This document shows, in pieces, positions 23,465 to 35,189 of a stretch of DNA of 64,000 nucleotides (the stretch's first letter is position 1; every line of letters starts with the position of its first letter). The stretch comes from Apricaphanius iberus (Eukaryota > Chordata > Actinopteri > Cyprinodontiformes > Aphaniidae). The notes beneath the pieces were generated by a model. That model was given only the letters and a program-made list of their open reading frames with translations. It ran no database searches and was not told the origin of the DNA. Position numbers and translations under genes: made by a program. The stretch covers positions 186,001-250,000 of the forward strand of contig JAPXFQ010000997.1 of NCBI GenBank assembly GCA_028564705.1, given 5' to 3'.

Positions 23465-24290
23465 ATGGTTTTTAAGTGTCTCAATGGTCTTGGGCCTTCT
23501 TATCTTTCGGAACTGCTTTTACCGTACGAACCCTCGCAGTCTTTGCGCTCCTCTGGCAGCCGTCTCCTCATGATTCCAAAAGTCAGGACACATACCCACG
23601 GCGAGGCGTCTTTCCATTATTACGGCCTTCACCTCTCGAACAGCTGCCAGAGGACCTCATGGCCGTAGATAACGTTCATGTTTTTAAGAACAGGCTCAAG
23701 GCTTACCTTTTTAGTCTAGTTTTTAACTGATTTCTATTTATTCAGCCTGTTTAGCTGCCTTGCTTGTTTTATTTATTTATTTTAATTATAGTTAAGTTTG
23801 AATACACAATTATGTTTTACTATCTCCGTTATCACATTTTATTAGCTATTTTATTATCCATACTAGCTTTTGTCATTTTACGTATTTTAATCCTTCCAGT
23901 GTTTCCTTTGTGGAGCCCTCTGCCTCGGGTGGGTGGCGGCGGCCTGGACGCTCCTCGGGTAGTGCCTGGGGATGGTGGGGGTTTCCGCCTTCCCTCCCTG
24001 GGCACCCTGGTCGGTGCCTGGGCTGCTGCCATGGATCTGCTGCCATGGATCTGCTTCAGTCGAGGCAGATGGCTTCCCTGATGGCGTGTCATTAGTCACC
24101 TGACCCATCTTCGCTCAGCCTAGTGTTTACTCATTTTGTTATATGTGTTATGTGTAAGAGTGTGTGTGTCCTGTGTGTATCCGTGAGTGCGTACCTTACA
24201 TACCTGACTCATCTGAGCTCTACATATGGTCTTACGCGCACATGGGGACAACTTATGTTGGAGAAGATTTTTACTAAACTATTTCTAACC
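23465..24290 (+). mobile_element. LINE C-terminus and 3' UTR (L2 group), plus strand
   Basis: Two overlapping frames at 23465-23730 encode a LINE C-terminus: VFKCLNGLGPSYLSELLLPY, SLRSSGSRLLMIPKVRT, then after a frameshift near 23640 a VFKNRLKAYLFSLVFN-type end and stop. The AT-rich segment after 23730 and the GC-rich 23910-24090 stretch (GGGTGGCGGCGGCC, GGGCACCCTGGTCGGTGCCT) belong to the 3' UTR. A related GC-rich 3' UTR occurs at 32690-33107. The 3' boundary was not found. Confidence 0.75.
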
Positions 24291-25464
24291 CTCTAAGCTA
24301 TGTCTCTAATCCTGGACTCTAACCAGAATCGTGGGCACTTCTTAATTTAGAAGTTAGCAACTGCTAAGTTAGCTAGCATCTAAGAAGTAGGAGGTTCTGC
24401 TCAATCATGTTTAAAAACTGAAAACATAACTTGCATAAACATTACATGAACACATATGGAGTACTTCATATAACACAAAACTAAACCTATCGCAGATAAC
24501 CGTCCATCCGCCGCCATCCCAATGTCTGGTACAGGAGAGACAACACAGGTGGCACCAACAACATACGCTTATCTGGGGCGGAAATTACACCAACATAAAC
24601 TCTTTCACCCGATGCCGATCATGTCCCCAGTAGCCAATGGGCTCTAAGACCCGCCCCCACGTAAAATTAGGCTCAACTCCGAAAATTCAGTCTGAATTGA
24701 AACTGCAAATTGAGGACTGAAAGCAAAGGGGAAGAGAAACGTAAAAACTGGCCAAAAAATATTAAAAATACAAAACAGGAGTTGTTTCAAATAACCTTTT
24801 TTTTCATTTGGTTACAGTTTTAGGTTTATAGTTTTTTTACTCAAGTTTTCAATATTTATTCAAATTTATAATATATTTTTGTTTTTCAAATTTGACAGTT
24901 TTTTTTTCAAGTTTACAACTTTTTTTTCAAATTCATAATGTCAATTTTTCAAGTTTACAATCTGTTTTTTTCATTCTCTTTATGCTGATCCTGATTTGAT
25001 CCGAAACTACTGGTCATGTGACATTTTTAGATGTGAGCTGCATAGGCTGTGGGCCGAACCTTCGAGCAGCTCAGATTCTACAGCAGTAACTTCATTTCAT
25101 TCACAGCCGCTCACTTCCAGATCCGGTGTGCAGCAGTGAGGACATCCCTGGTGACATTGGGCGAAAGGACCGCAGAGCGAATCGAAGGTCGGCTGTAGCT
25201 CAGCTCTGAAGCGTGTTCCTTAGGTGAAAATCACAGTGCAGTTTCTTTATATGAAGGTGATGGAGCCTGGTTGACATGATGGTAGGGGCTGAGTGAGGTA
25301 TCGGAGTTAGCAGTGTGTAGCTACAGCATTTGAGCAGCCTATTAAACTAAAGGTCAGATGTTTTTTTTGTAAACTTACCTTTTTTGTGTTTTGAGAGGGG
25401 AGTGAAGGGAGATCAAAAAATTATGACAGCTAGTATGATGGGAAAAAAAAGGTGTAACTCACAG
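24291..25464. other. Unclassified sequence around the T-rich minisatellite
   Basis: Apart from the minisatellite no element termini or exons were recognised. 25040-25240 is moderately GC-rich. Confidence 0.3.
24795..24985. repeat. T-rich degenerate minisatellite
   Basis: About seven units of the type TTTTTTTCAAGTTTACAAC, varying from about 20 to 30 bp. All have a T-run followed by CAA(G/A)TTTA. Confidence 0.6.
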
Positions 25465-26776
25465 CAGGGCTGGACTGGGACCAAAAATTGGCCCTGGCAT
25501 GTCTGGCCATGGCGGCCCACCATATTAAGAGCACACGGCATACAAAAGTATTTTAGCGTTTAGTATAAATTAAAAAAATCTAACTTAAAAAAACAACAAC
25601 ATAAAACGCAGCAACCTACATGGCTCACCGGATTTTTATTGTGGGAGAATGGCCGCAGTATCATAATTCCCATTTTGAGGTTAAACTGGATGTCAAAGAA
25701 ACACTGCTAAAGATGTCTTTCAATGTTTTAAAATATACTGTTATGAAAATACACAATTGTACCTTTAGCAACAGCATATTACCATGTAGAATTGTGAGCT
25801 CTAAAAGTGGCACTGTGGGAGACAAAGCAGAAATGACGCCAGCTATATTAGATCAAGCTGATAAATTCTATGCATCCCCAAAATGTTGTCATTATTTCAT
25901 ATATATTGTTAATCTTAAATATAAAACTGTGACCTATGAAGGAATATACAGTAGGTTGAACAACATGTGTATGCAGTTTAAGCACATCTGTTTATGAGCA
26001 GAAAAACAACTCCACTTTGTGGACAGACACGAGACTAAAGGTGAAGTACTACAACATCTTTGATACGTTGTCACAACAGAAAGACAGCAAACCGTGTAAA
26101 AATAACATGTAAAGACTTAATTGTTACTAAGTTGTATGCTAATTAATCTATTTTAAAATCCATATTTTCCATTAAAATAATCATATTAAATATGACAAGT
26201 TAACTTCATTGTCTAATTATTATTCGTTAATTTGGTGTGACCAAGTCACATGAGGTGAAAGTGGTGATATTTTCCTTTCTCAGTAATTTATTGACCGTCT
26301 CTAAACCACACCGCTCAGCAATGAACACATAGCTCATCCAGCCAATGTGTCAATGGCAGAACTTTGTAAAATGCTTAAGAAAAAAAGTCTCTGTGTCAAA
26401 ACTAGTTGAATGTCCTTCAACCTGAAACTAACTTCAGTCACAACTCATGCCCCTTTTTTCTTATTAGGCTGTTTGCAGTTAACTGTAGTCTGCTGCTTCT
26501 TTGAGACTTTAAATCTGAACTGTATCCAAAAAGTATTGGTTCAGTTTCTTTTTTGGCCGCTCTATGTGTCAGACTGTGACTGAGAGAACAGCAAAAGGGA
26601 GCTGCTTTGTGATGTAAAAAGGAGACAAGAAGACACTGCAGGGCTGTGCCAATCGGTCGCTGCACTCAATAGATCAGTGTATAAATGCTTCTGGTTAGAC
26701 TTTAACAGCTGAGGACCGGTCCAAAAATGTGCATCAGCCGGTAAGCCTGCTACGCCAGATGGCCAGTCCGGCCCTG
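25465..26776. mobile_element. hAT-like transposon with CAGGGC termini
   Basis: The left end CAGGGCTGGACTGGGACC and the right end GATGGCCAGTCCGGCCCTG are imperfect inverted repeats (CAGGGCYGGACTGG). A subterminal TTGGCCCTGGCATGTCTGG is typical of a fish hAT family. The size is about 1.3 kb. An 8-bp target duplication is not evident. A 126-codon plus-strand frame (25620-25997) shows no transposase motif and is probably chance, so the element is most likely non-autonomous. Confidence 0.55.
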
Positions 26777-28698
26777 TTTGAAAGTCAGGACAAACCAGCC
26801 TTGACAAACAGGTCTATTTTGAACAATATATATTTTTTGGTAATAAGTTGATAGTTGGAGGGCCCAGTTCTGAGTCCTACCCACCCCAGCCATCCATCAG
26901 ATTTTCTGTTCGTAAGGACTAACTTGCTCAATATTGACAACCTCCACCTCAACTGAAACTGACAATTATCCACCAGGATAAACAAAAAGCCTTCTAGACA
27001 AAGGTTCCATGGTCACAGGATAGAAAAAATAATTGAGCAGATTGGCCAGGAAAGTAATAAGTATGTTTGGCTCAATAAGGACTTTTAAAGCTAAGACACT
27101 AACTAACTGTCTGCCATAGCAGTGGAAGCATCATGTTGTGTGTGGAACACAGTCTATATGTAGTGATTAATTAAAAGGGCATTCATTATCACAATTTAGT
27201 GTCTTTAGTCACTTAATCACTATATTGAGAGGATATTTATAATCATATTTTTGTTATTTTTACAGTTCACTAGAAAAAATAATTAATTCAAGAAAGAAGT
27301 CAGGTCAGTCACCATAATCAAAGATACTGGTACTTAGTTACTTAAAGATATTCTGTACATTATCTTTGAGTAACACAAATTTTGAGAGCTAGCAAACCAG
27401 CACCCTTTTCAGGTATTTTAATTTATCTGTGGTGAGCCTGGACTACCTGTAATTTCCTACCAGTGGAAAATGATTTTTGTTACCTAGATTTAAATTAGAC
27501 AAACACATTTCTCACAGTTGGAGTTGTAATTGTGGTTTCTGCTACCAGAATCTGGCAGTGTATGAACAACTTTTGGATATAACTTTGTACAGAGAAAAAA
27601 AGAAATGAAATGCAACCAATTCAAAGATTTTTAGATTTAGGTGAACACTTGCCCATTATTACACATTGGACATGTTCTAAAGACATAGCAGTGTTACTCA
27701 TAAAGACCTCCAAAATATATAATATCTTAGTAAATCAGATATCAGAACAATCTTACCTTTAGAATTCTCTGTACTTTCTCTTTGTTTCCATCTGATGATT
27801 AGTACAAAGTGTCTAAGCCCACTTTTACACTACCAGCCAGAGGGATACGCTCTAATAATTCCTCAGCAGGAAATGGGTGACTCGGTTTAGCAGGAAAAAA
27901 GAAAAAGAACTCTGCTTTTCTTCTCAGCGTGCCTTTCTGTTTTCAAAAAGGCAGAGGCTAATTTGGAGAATATGAGCTTTGAGATTTCGCTCCTAGGCAA
28001 CTGGAAAGCTAAAAATGACTGCTGCAACCTAGGGTCATTTATTTGATTGACACAATGCAGCAACAAATAACGGTTGCTATTTAAAAAAAAAAAAAAAAAA
28101 AGAAATTTCACCCATGCTGGCAAGTTTGAGAACATAGATTTAGGGGACATAAGTGGCGGAAGAAAGCACTTGTGTTAAACAGAGTCAATAACTCGCACAA
28201 GTACTATTGCACCTTGGGGTAATATCACCCGAGCTGAAAAAAACCCATGAGTGGGTATTTATTGAATATCTGTCATAAGGTCCGATTTCTATAGCGAGCA
28301 TAATGGGAAGACTATTAAAAAACATCAAAAGCCTAAAGACGCAGTCCAAAAATAAGCACATGCTAAAAATCTTGGAAAACACACAAGCGTCTCTTTTGAC
28401 AAATTCAACCTGAATGACAGAAAAATGATCTGAATGTCATCCACAAAACAGTGGCTTTTTGACAGACACCAGGTCTCTCCTGGGACCTGATTAGGTGAAA
28501 GTTGAGCCATGTGTCTCACCTGGTTCCCTGTCGAAGGAACATTTACAGTAGCTATAATGAATAGAGCTGGCAGATGGGGGTATTTGAATGTCACCCCTAC
28601 CCACATGAGGCATCATCCAATTTGGCACTGTGTAATAATGATGTCAGGGAGGAGCCATGAACTATGCGTGGGTTATCAAAAGGAAAGCAGTGAAGTTA
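26777..28698. other. Unclassified sequence with a poly(A) tract
   Basis: A poly(A) run of about 19 lies at 28083-28101. No coding segment or clear element ends were recognised. Confidence 0.3.
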
Positions 28699-29164
28699 TA
28701 ATATATAAGTTTGGACACACTTTCTTATTTAATGTGTTTTCTTTATTTTCATGACTACATTGTAGATTAATGGCATCAAAACTATGAATGAACACATAAT
28801 GTATGGAATTACTGTATGTACTTAAATAAAAAGGGTGAAATAACTGAAAACATGTGTTATATTTTAGATTCCTCAAAGTAGCCACCCTTTGCTCTGATTA
28901 CTGCTTTGCCTTCTCTTGTGCATCAAGAGGTAGTCATCCGAAATGGTTTTCCAACATTCTTGAAAGAGTTCCCAATGTTTAGAACTTGTTTTCCCTTTTG
29001 CCTTCCTCTTTGGTTCAGCTCACCCCAAATCATCTCGATTGGGTTCAGGTCCGGTGACTTTGAAGGCCAGGTTATTTCACACTTTTTGGTAAAGTACTAC
29101 ATAATTCCATATGTGTTAATTCATAGTTTTGATGCCGTCAGTGATAATCTCCAATAGTCATAAA
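28699..29164 (+). mobile_element. Tc1-like transposon, internally deleted and 3'-truncated
   Basis: The left end AAGTTTGGACACACTTTCTT, then TTATTTTCATGACTACATTG, GGCATCAAAACTATGAATGA and AAAGTAGCCACCCTTTGCTC belong to a well-known fish Tc1 family. The middle jumps to the complement of the transposase N-terminal region (CCCCAAATCATCTCGATTGG, GGTCCGGTGACTTTGAAGGC), then to the opposite subterminal repeat (TTCATAGTTTTGATGCCGTC), and stops a few bases short of a full terminus. No coding capacity. The last about 56 bp of a sister copy lie at 31535-31590. Confidence 0.8.
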
Positions 29165-29340
29165 CAGGGGCGCTGCTAAGAATTTTGGGACCCATGACAA
29201 GAATATTGGCAGGGCCCCCAACACAGCTGAGATTTTAATTTACATAAAATCATGCACATTATGGTATTTTCTTTCTTTCTTTATGGTACTATCATTCTCA
29301 TATTTAAATCAATCAGACTTTATGTGAATCATATATAACT
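29165..29340 (+). mobile_element. hAT-like terminal fragment
   Basis: CAGGGGCGCTGCTAAGAATT followed by TTGGGACCCATGACAAG and GGCAGGGCCCCCAAC is a typical hAT-type left end. It directly abuts the truncated Tc1-like element. No right end was found. Confidence 0.5.
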
Positions 29341-29424
29341 GTTTCTGTACTGCTAGACCACCTTAAATTCATTATTTTGTGCTTGCACTAGCAATGTAAG
29401 TGGATTACAAATTATTTACTCTTA

Positions 29425-30060
29425 TTTTTGTAAATTGTTTGAAAAGTTGTATTGGACAGATGTTAAAACACAATCAGGATATATAAAAGATATGTCTATA
29501 CATAATAAATTCAGAATAGTCCTTGATTTAGTAGATTATTATTCTTTGATTGAAGATAAGGGTTTCATTTTAATTTTTGGATCTTTACGTAGCATTTGAT
29601 TCTGTTGAACATACATGTATTATAAAAACGTCAGAATATTTTGGATTCTGTAGAGAGTTTATTAAAGCGATTCATATAATGTATGAGGATATTAATAGCT
29701 TGGTTTCTCTCCCCCAAGGAACACCTAAAGGATTCACTATCAATCGTGCAATCCGGCAGGGCTGTCCCTTTTCTACCCAATTATTTATTTTAGCTGCTGA
29801 GTCATTACCTATATCTCTAAAAAAAACTTGTCCAGATCCCTTTGGTAATAATACCAAAATTTGAATATTTTCCAAAGCATTGGAATTCTATTTACATTTT
29901 TAAAATGTGAGCTTATGTCAATACATGATATGGAGCAAACTGACTTATATGGGATCCATATAAGTTAAAATGAGGTAAAATCTTTGGTAATGATTATAAC
30001 TAAAGATACTAAAACCAGAGAAGACTTAAATATTATACCTGTTATAAAAAAGTTAATCTA
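29425..30060 (+). mobile_element. L1-type LINE fragment
   Basis: Part of an L1-clade reverse transcriptase with decayed flanks. The readable core is 29465-29864; the DNA after 29870 degenerates and no 3' tail was found. Confidence 0.65.
29465..29864 (+). pseudogene. L1-type reverse transcriptase fragment, frameshifted
   Basis: The first frame (29465-29575) reads TQSGYIKDMSIHNKFRIVLD and LIEDKGFIL, matching the fingers and pre-motif A region of L1-clade enzymes. A frameshift near 29575 moves into the next frame (29577-29864) with FLDLYVAFDSVEH (motif A, Asp present), IMYEDINSLVSLPQG and NRAIRQGCPFSTQLFILAAE (motif B). The fragment ends before the catalytic motif C, so it is inactive. Confidence 0.75.
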
Positions 30061-31534
30061 TACTCAACTCCTGGTTGAAGGCAACTCCTTGCAGGCAGAA
30101 ACTCTGATAGAAATCGTCTGCCAGCTACTGTACAAACTACTTTGAGCTGTTTAGGAGGTTTCAGTGCATCTCTTGAAGATTATGTGGAATTCTGTTACTA
30201 CACGATCCCCTATGTTGTCAAATACAGTATGATCCATCTCTGCCAACCACCCTTCACAGAATCACATTCTGGATATTATCTCATCCAGAATGTTTGCAAA
30301 CTAAATTGAAACAGCGCAAAATCCTTTATAGAAATGATCATGTTATTATTCACATGATAAATATTCAAAATAGTTTTATTAAAATTCACATAATTTTAGG
30401 AAAAGTTCAGGGGCAAACAAGGCTTCATTACTTAATTTGACAAAGTAATGTAATATTCATATTTCAAAAGGGACAAAATGACTGCCTTGACATTCTAATG
30501 TTTAAGTATATTTGACTGTTCAGAATGATCAAGACCTCATTTTGACAGAGGCTAGGTCAACTGATAGTCAATATAACATCTTATGTCTGACTGCATTTAT
30601 AAGTTAACAGGGGAAAATAAGGGGGGTTATTGAGCTAGCGTGGAAAACTTTGAGCAAAGCTACTGTATCCCATCACCATGACGTGAAGATCTACAGAGCT
30701 ACTCCGCTAATGAGTTAGCACTAGTTTAAGTCCGAAAATATCACTTTAACTGAATAACGCACACTTTAATGCGGCAGTAACTCACTACGAAATGTGATGA
30801 AACCAAATAGTGAACCAAAACGTATAAACAACCATAAATACAGTGGTTTTATACTATTTGCATCTCGACATAGGGGCTTCTGGCTATCAGCAAGACCAAG
30901 CCGACAGCCGAAGCTGATGTGGGAATCCCTATGGAGCGCTTCTAAACAAGTTTACATGTACAGTCAAAAGAACAAAACATGAAACTGACAGCGTGTCAGT
31001 TGGTGAACCATCAAACTATTTTCCTGGCACTGTATCGCATCATCATGCCCAAATAACCCAGGAGCAAGCATTTATTGCTTACCAATCCAGTAGCAACGTG
31101 GCTAGTTCAGCATCCATACATCCTCCTGTATCTCACAGCGGCTGACACACAAAAGTGAAAAGCTGTAACACTGGGTTTTAGAAGCTAATCCTACTTTGAC
31201 CTAAATTGAGCAACAGTTTGACAGAAAAGATCTTCCACAGCAGTGAAGGGAAGGATTTGTTCACGTAGGCGAAGTGTGCTTTACACATTTCGCATGAGCC
31301 GCTGTCATTGTCAGACGATACCATTCAGTAAGGGAGAGGGGTGAAATGATAATATCATACATAATTCGAAAATTTGTTTTTCAGCGAATCCCAACCATAT
31401 ATAGTTTGCTTGTTTTAACAGATCAAATGAAATATTTCATTTTAAAAAACTTACACAAGACAATACATATTTATAGCCCTCAAAGGGCCCCTTGTCTGTG
31501 CCGAGCCCTCAGAATCATCCTAACCGTGGTAAAA
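30061..31534. other. Unclassified sequence
   Basis: No element ends, exons or RNA genes recognised. Confidence 0.3.
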
Positions 31535-31587
31535 AAAAATAAAGAAAACTCTTTGAATGAGAAGATGTTTCCCAATTTTGGTCTGTA

Positions 31588-31590
<3 letters not shown>
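31535..31590 (+). mobile_element. Tc1-like transposon 3' terminus
   Basis: AATAAAGAAAACTCTTTGAA followed by TGAGAAGATGTTTCCC and TTTTGGTCTGTACTG is the terminal inverted repeat of the same family as the copy at 28699. It runs straight into a TA microsatellite, consistent with Tc1's TA target. Confidence 0.75.

Positions 31591-31661
<71 letters not shown>
31591..31661. repeat. (TA)n microsatellite
   Basis: About 35 uninterrupted TA units. Confidence 0.97.
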
Positions 31662-31663
<2 letters not shown>

Positions 31664-32689
31664 CAGAATTTGAGGAATTATTGTGGTCTGGTTAATAATA
31701 ATTTGATAACATTTACATCAGTATTCTAATACTGGGATAATTGTTAATGTAGCTCAAATTATCAGTGATTAAATGAGTAAAACGCGGTACCAACTTCTTA
31801 ATCTCTTAATTAAGAAATCAATCAGCTTAATTAAGAAACAATACTAATTATTAAACCAAACCATCACTCTAACTGAAAGGTGAGTTCTTTTGCACGATGT
31901 ATTAAAACACAGACTTTAGTGTCTGGGTTTTAAAGGAAGCAGAGATATTTATGTCAAGTTTAAGGAAATTGTTAACAAATTATTCAAACAAACATATACA
32001 TTCAATCTAGTCCAAGTGAACTATGCTACTCTTTGCTAACTGGAAGAGGAAGGATAAATGGTTGAAGGCAGGAACCAAACATAAGTCTATCAGATAATGG
32101 CATCTGTCTCTCGCCCGCGCTCTCTCCAGAACAACCGTGTCTAACTCCAGAACAACCGAGTCTAACTCGTGAAGTCCAAACAGCAAACACTAAACACAAA
32201 GACAGGCAGCACACTGGTTTTGCTTACAAATAAAAGAAAACAGAGTAACTTTAACACAAACAGCCAGCACAGACAAAAACACACACCTTATAATCTAGAT
32301 AAAAGAAACTGTGCTCCATCCAGATTAAAGAAAAGAAAAGAGTTTTGGTCTGTGGTGGTTGGAGGCTGGGGGCTGAAGGGAAATTGTCCTGAATCCAGGG
32401 AGGGTAGGAGGGGAGGGGGGGCAAATCAAGAGGCTCTGTTGGCCACTCAGAGCACGCACATGAAACTGTGACTGCAGACAGCTTTGGTTGGAGCGATACA
32501 CAAAGGAGGGGAAAGCGAGGAAGCGCAGGTAGTTAAGGGATAGATAAGTTCTCCAGCCGCAGAATCGGAGAGAGGAGAAGGTTGCTATCAGTCAAGTTGC
32601 GGGGGTCCCTCCTTAAGCTCAAGGCTGCACGGGACGGAAGGAGCAAATTCGCGCTCTGATATTCATACTGGTGGGCACTGCTGCGTCAT
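31662..32689. other. Unclassified sequence
   Basis: AT-rich to about 32080, then mixed, with a G-rich patch at 32398-32420. No element ends were recognised. Confidence 0.3.
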
Positions 32690-33107
32690 CCGGGGACGGC
32701 ATTGAGGTACCAAATGTCCCCATCTTAGTAGTGACTGTGGCTGCCTGGGTGCCCCCCAGGTAGCGCTTGGGTGGAGGTGGGGGTACCAGCCCTCCCTCCT
32801 CTGGGCGCCCTGGGTGGGAGCCTTGGCTGCTGATGTTGATTTGCTGCTGCTGATGCAGATGGCTCCATGATGGCATTTCCTGGCTCATCTGTACTCAGCC
32901 CGCTTTTTGTAGCTTCTAAGTGTGTGTGTGAGTGAGTATGGCTGATGGGTTGGGTTGGGAGGGGGTTGTATTTGCACTGATAATTTTATTTTTTGAAGGG
33001 GGGGGGGGTTTGTGGGGTTATTTTAAATCTGTAAAGCACTTTGAGTGACTTTCTTTGTTTGAAAAGCGCTTTATAAATAAAGTTTGATTTGATTTGATTT
33101 GATTTGA
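32690..33107 (+). mobile_element. LINE 3' UTR (L2 group)
   Basis: A GC-rich segment (GGGTGCCCCCCAGGTAGC, GGGCGCCCTGGGTGGGAG) is followed by AAATCTGTAAAGCACTTTGA, AAAGCGCTTTATAAATAAAG and a GATTT-repeat tail (33083-33107). This is a LINE 3' end related in layout to 23910-24090. No coding part is left. A poly(G) run lies at 32999-33008. Confidence 0.65.
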
Positions 33108-33734
33108 CAGCTGTCCAGCCAATGAGTTTATTTTACTCGTTTACACATATGACATGATTGCATAGTAATTCAAACCTCTGTAGTGGTGCAAACAAGGACT
33201 TTTAGTTACCACTGATCAGCACAGCAGAATAAATACAGTTCTAATAAGGGTAAACATCAGCAAATAAGCTTAACCGTACTTTAAACTATATTACAAAAGG
33301 CATAGAAATTCCCCATTTGGCATTTACACGCATCAATAAACAGAAATAAATACCCCTCTCTTAGCTGCTGCAGCGTGATAGGAAAAAAAAGACAAACGCT
33401 GAACTGCACTGTGGTGCATTCAAATAGCGTCGGAAATCTATGCTGAGTGCAGGAGCATAGGATATTTAATCTTATATTGAAAACACCAATAATAAAAATG
33501 CAACTTACAAACTTAGAAAATTGTGGGCTTTCTAACACTGGTATTGACTCAAAAATATAGAGTGAAGTCAGCATTGTGCACACCAGCTTACTGACTGCTG
33601 GATATTTTTATTTTTTTATGTAATACTGTACCAAGTATTAGTGTTTTGCTTTTTGTTACTTTTGTCTGAAACATTGAACTGAAACTGACCTTTAATTCTT
33701 TGTAAGATTTAGATTTTTTATAGGATTTACAGCA
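33108..33734. other. Unclassified sequence
   Basis: AT-rich; a 100-codon minus-strand frame (33281-33583) shows no known motif. Confidence 0.3.
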
Positions 33735-34070
33735 ATAATAGTGATATTGCGTTCACACTAGGGACACGACACCACTTTTTTCAAACCGTTACGATACCGA
33801 TACTTGGATTTGAGTATTTGCCAATACCGAGTACCAATACCCATACTTCTACAACACAAAATAAATGCAATGAATTGGAAGAAAGGTTTTATTTTCTTCT
33901 CTGATTGTTACAAAAATGAGGATGAATTAGATAAGAAAAATAAAATATTAATAAAATTGACCAAAAACTAAAATTTCAATTAAAAAAAAATGTGTGAAAT
34001 TATTGCAGAGTTTCCAGATCGGTTTATGGTATACAGTACATAAGAGTGGTATTGTCACCGATACTCAATA
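33735..34070. mobile_element. hAT-like fragment with GATACCGATAC motifs
   Basis: AAACCGTTACGATACCGATA, CCAATACCGAGTACCAATAC and GTCACCGATACTCAATATTG resemble the ends of a hAT family widespread in fish. It is truncated on the right by the LINE at 34071. No clean terminus was defined. Confidence 0.4.
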
Positions 34071-35189
34071 TTGGTTCTGCCCCACCTCAAGGACATCACC
34101 GCCTCCCTCCTGGACCCACTGCAGTTCGCCTACAGAGCCAACAGGTCTGTGGATGATGCAGTGAACCTGGCCCTCCATTTCATCCTGGAGCATCTGGACT
34201 CCCCAGGAACCTACGCCAGGATCCTGTTTGTGGACTTCAGCTCTGCCTGCAACACCATCCTCCCTGGACTGCTACGAGAGAAGCTCTACCAGCTCAGCGT
34301 GCCCGACTCCCTCTGCAGGTGGATCACTGACTTCCTGTCGGACCGGAGACAGCACGTGCGGTTGGGGAAGATTGTCTCGGACATTCGGACTACAAACACT
34401 GGGACTCCTCAGGGCTGTGTACTCTCCCCCTGGCTCTTCTCGCTGTATACAAACTGCTGCACCTCCAGTCACCAGTCCGTAAAGCTGATCAAGTTTGCGG
34501 ACGACACCACCCTCATCGGACTTATCTCAGACGGTGATGAGTCCGCCTACAGGAGAGAGGTGGACCGGCTGGCTTCTTGGTGCAGTCACAACAACCTGGA
34601 GCTGAACGCCCAGAAGACAGTGGAGATGATCATGGACTTCAGGAAAGTCACAGCCCCACCGTATCCCCTCACCCTGATGGACTCTCCCACCCCCATCTCC
34701 ATCGTGGACTCCTTCCGTTTCCTGGGCACCACCATCACCCAGGACCTCAAGTGGGAGCCAACCATCAGCTCCCTCATCAAGAAGGCCCAGCAGAGGATGT
34801 ACTTCCTGCGGCAGCTGAGGAAACTCAAGGTGCCGACCGAGATGCTGGTGCAGTTCTACACGGCCATCATCAAGTCCATCCTCACCTCCTCCATCACCGT
34901 GTGGTTCCCCGGCGCCGCAGACCGGGACAAACACCAACTGCAGCGCATCGTGCGTGCTGCTGAGAAGGTGATTGGCTGCAGGCTCCCATCCCTCCGGGAC
35001 CTGTTCTCCTCCAGGACCCGGAGGCGTGTGGGTCGGATCACAGCTGACTCTTCTCACCCTGGACACCGACTATTCTCCCTCCTCCCCTCAGGCAGGAGGC
35101 TACGGTCCATCCAGACCCACACCTCCCGCCACCTGAACAGTTTCTTCCCCTCCGCCATCAGACTCATGAACAATAACAAGACCCGATAG
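34071..35189 (+). CDS. LINE reverse transcriptase, partial (CR1/Rex1 group)
   Basis: A 373-codon stretch (372 residues plus stop) open without a break. The first codon is TTG inside the domain, so this is a 5'-truncated enzyme and not a real start. The fingers carry DPLQFAYRANRSVDDA (residues 15-30). Motif A is FVDFSSACNT with Asp55, where most relatives have F instead of C60. Motif B is GTPQGCVLSPWLF (111-123). Motif C is FADD (142-145) with both catalytic Asp. NNLELNAQKT follows and a thumb/C-terminal region runs to the typical SFFPSAIRLMNN end. The endonuclease and ORF1 are missing. G+C content is far above the flanks. It would prime on nicked target DNA in the nucleus if complete. Confidence 0.85.
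   Translation: MVLPHLKDITASLLDPLQFAYRANRSVDDAVNLALHFILEHLDSPGTYARILFVDFSSACNTILPGLLREKLYQLSVPDSLCRWITDFLSDRRQHVRLGKIVSDIRTTNTGTPQGCVLSPWLFSLYTNCCTSSHQSVKLIKFADDTTLIGLISDGDESAYRREVDRLASWCSHNNLELNAQKTVEMIMDFRKVTAPPYPLTLMDSPTPISIVDSFRFLGTTITQDLKWEPTISSLIKKAQQRMYFLRQLRKLKVPTEMLVQFYTAIIKSILTSSITVWFPGAADRDKHQLQRIVRAAEKVIGCRLPSLRDLFSSRTRRRVGRITADSSHPGHRLFSLLPSGRRLRSIQTHTSRHLNSFFPSAIRLMNNNKTR

Noticed and set aside
26930..27115. Possible Sleeping Beauty-like scrap (GGAAGCATCATGTTGTG)
   Set aside because: Only one convincing string and no ordered series of matches, so it is too weak to annotate.
34527..35066. 179-codon minus-strand frame opposite the LINE reverse transcriptase
   Set aside because: It is a GC-rich shadow of the reverse transcriptase, without a domain of its own.
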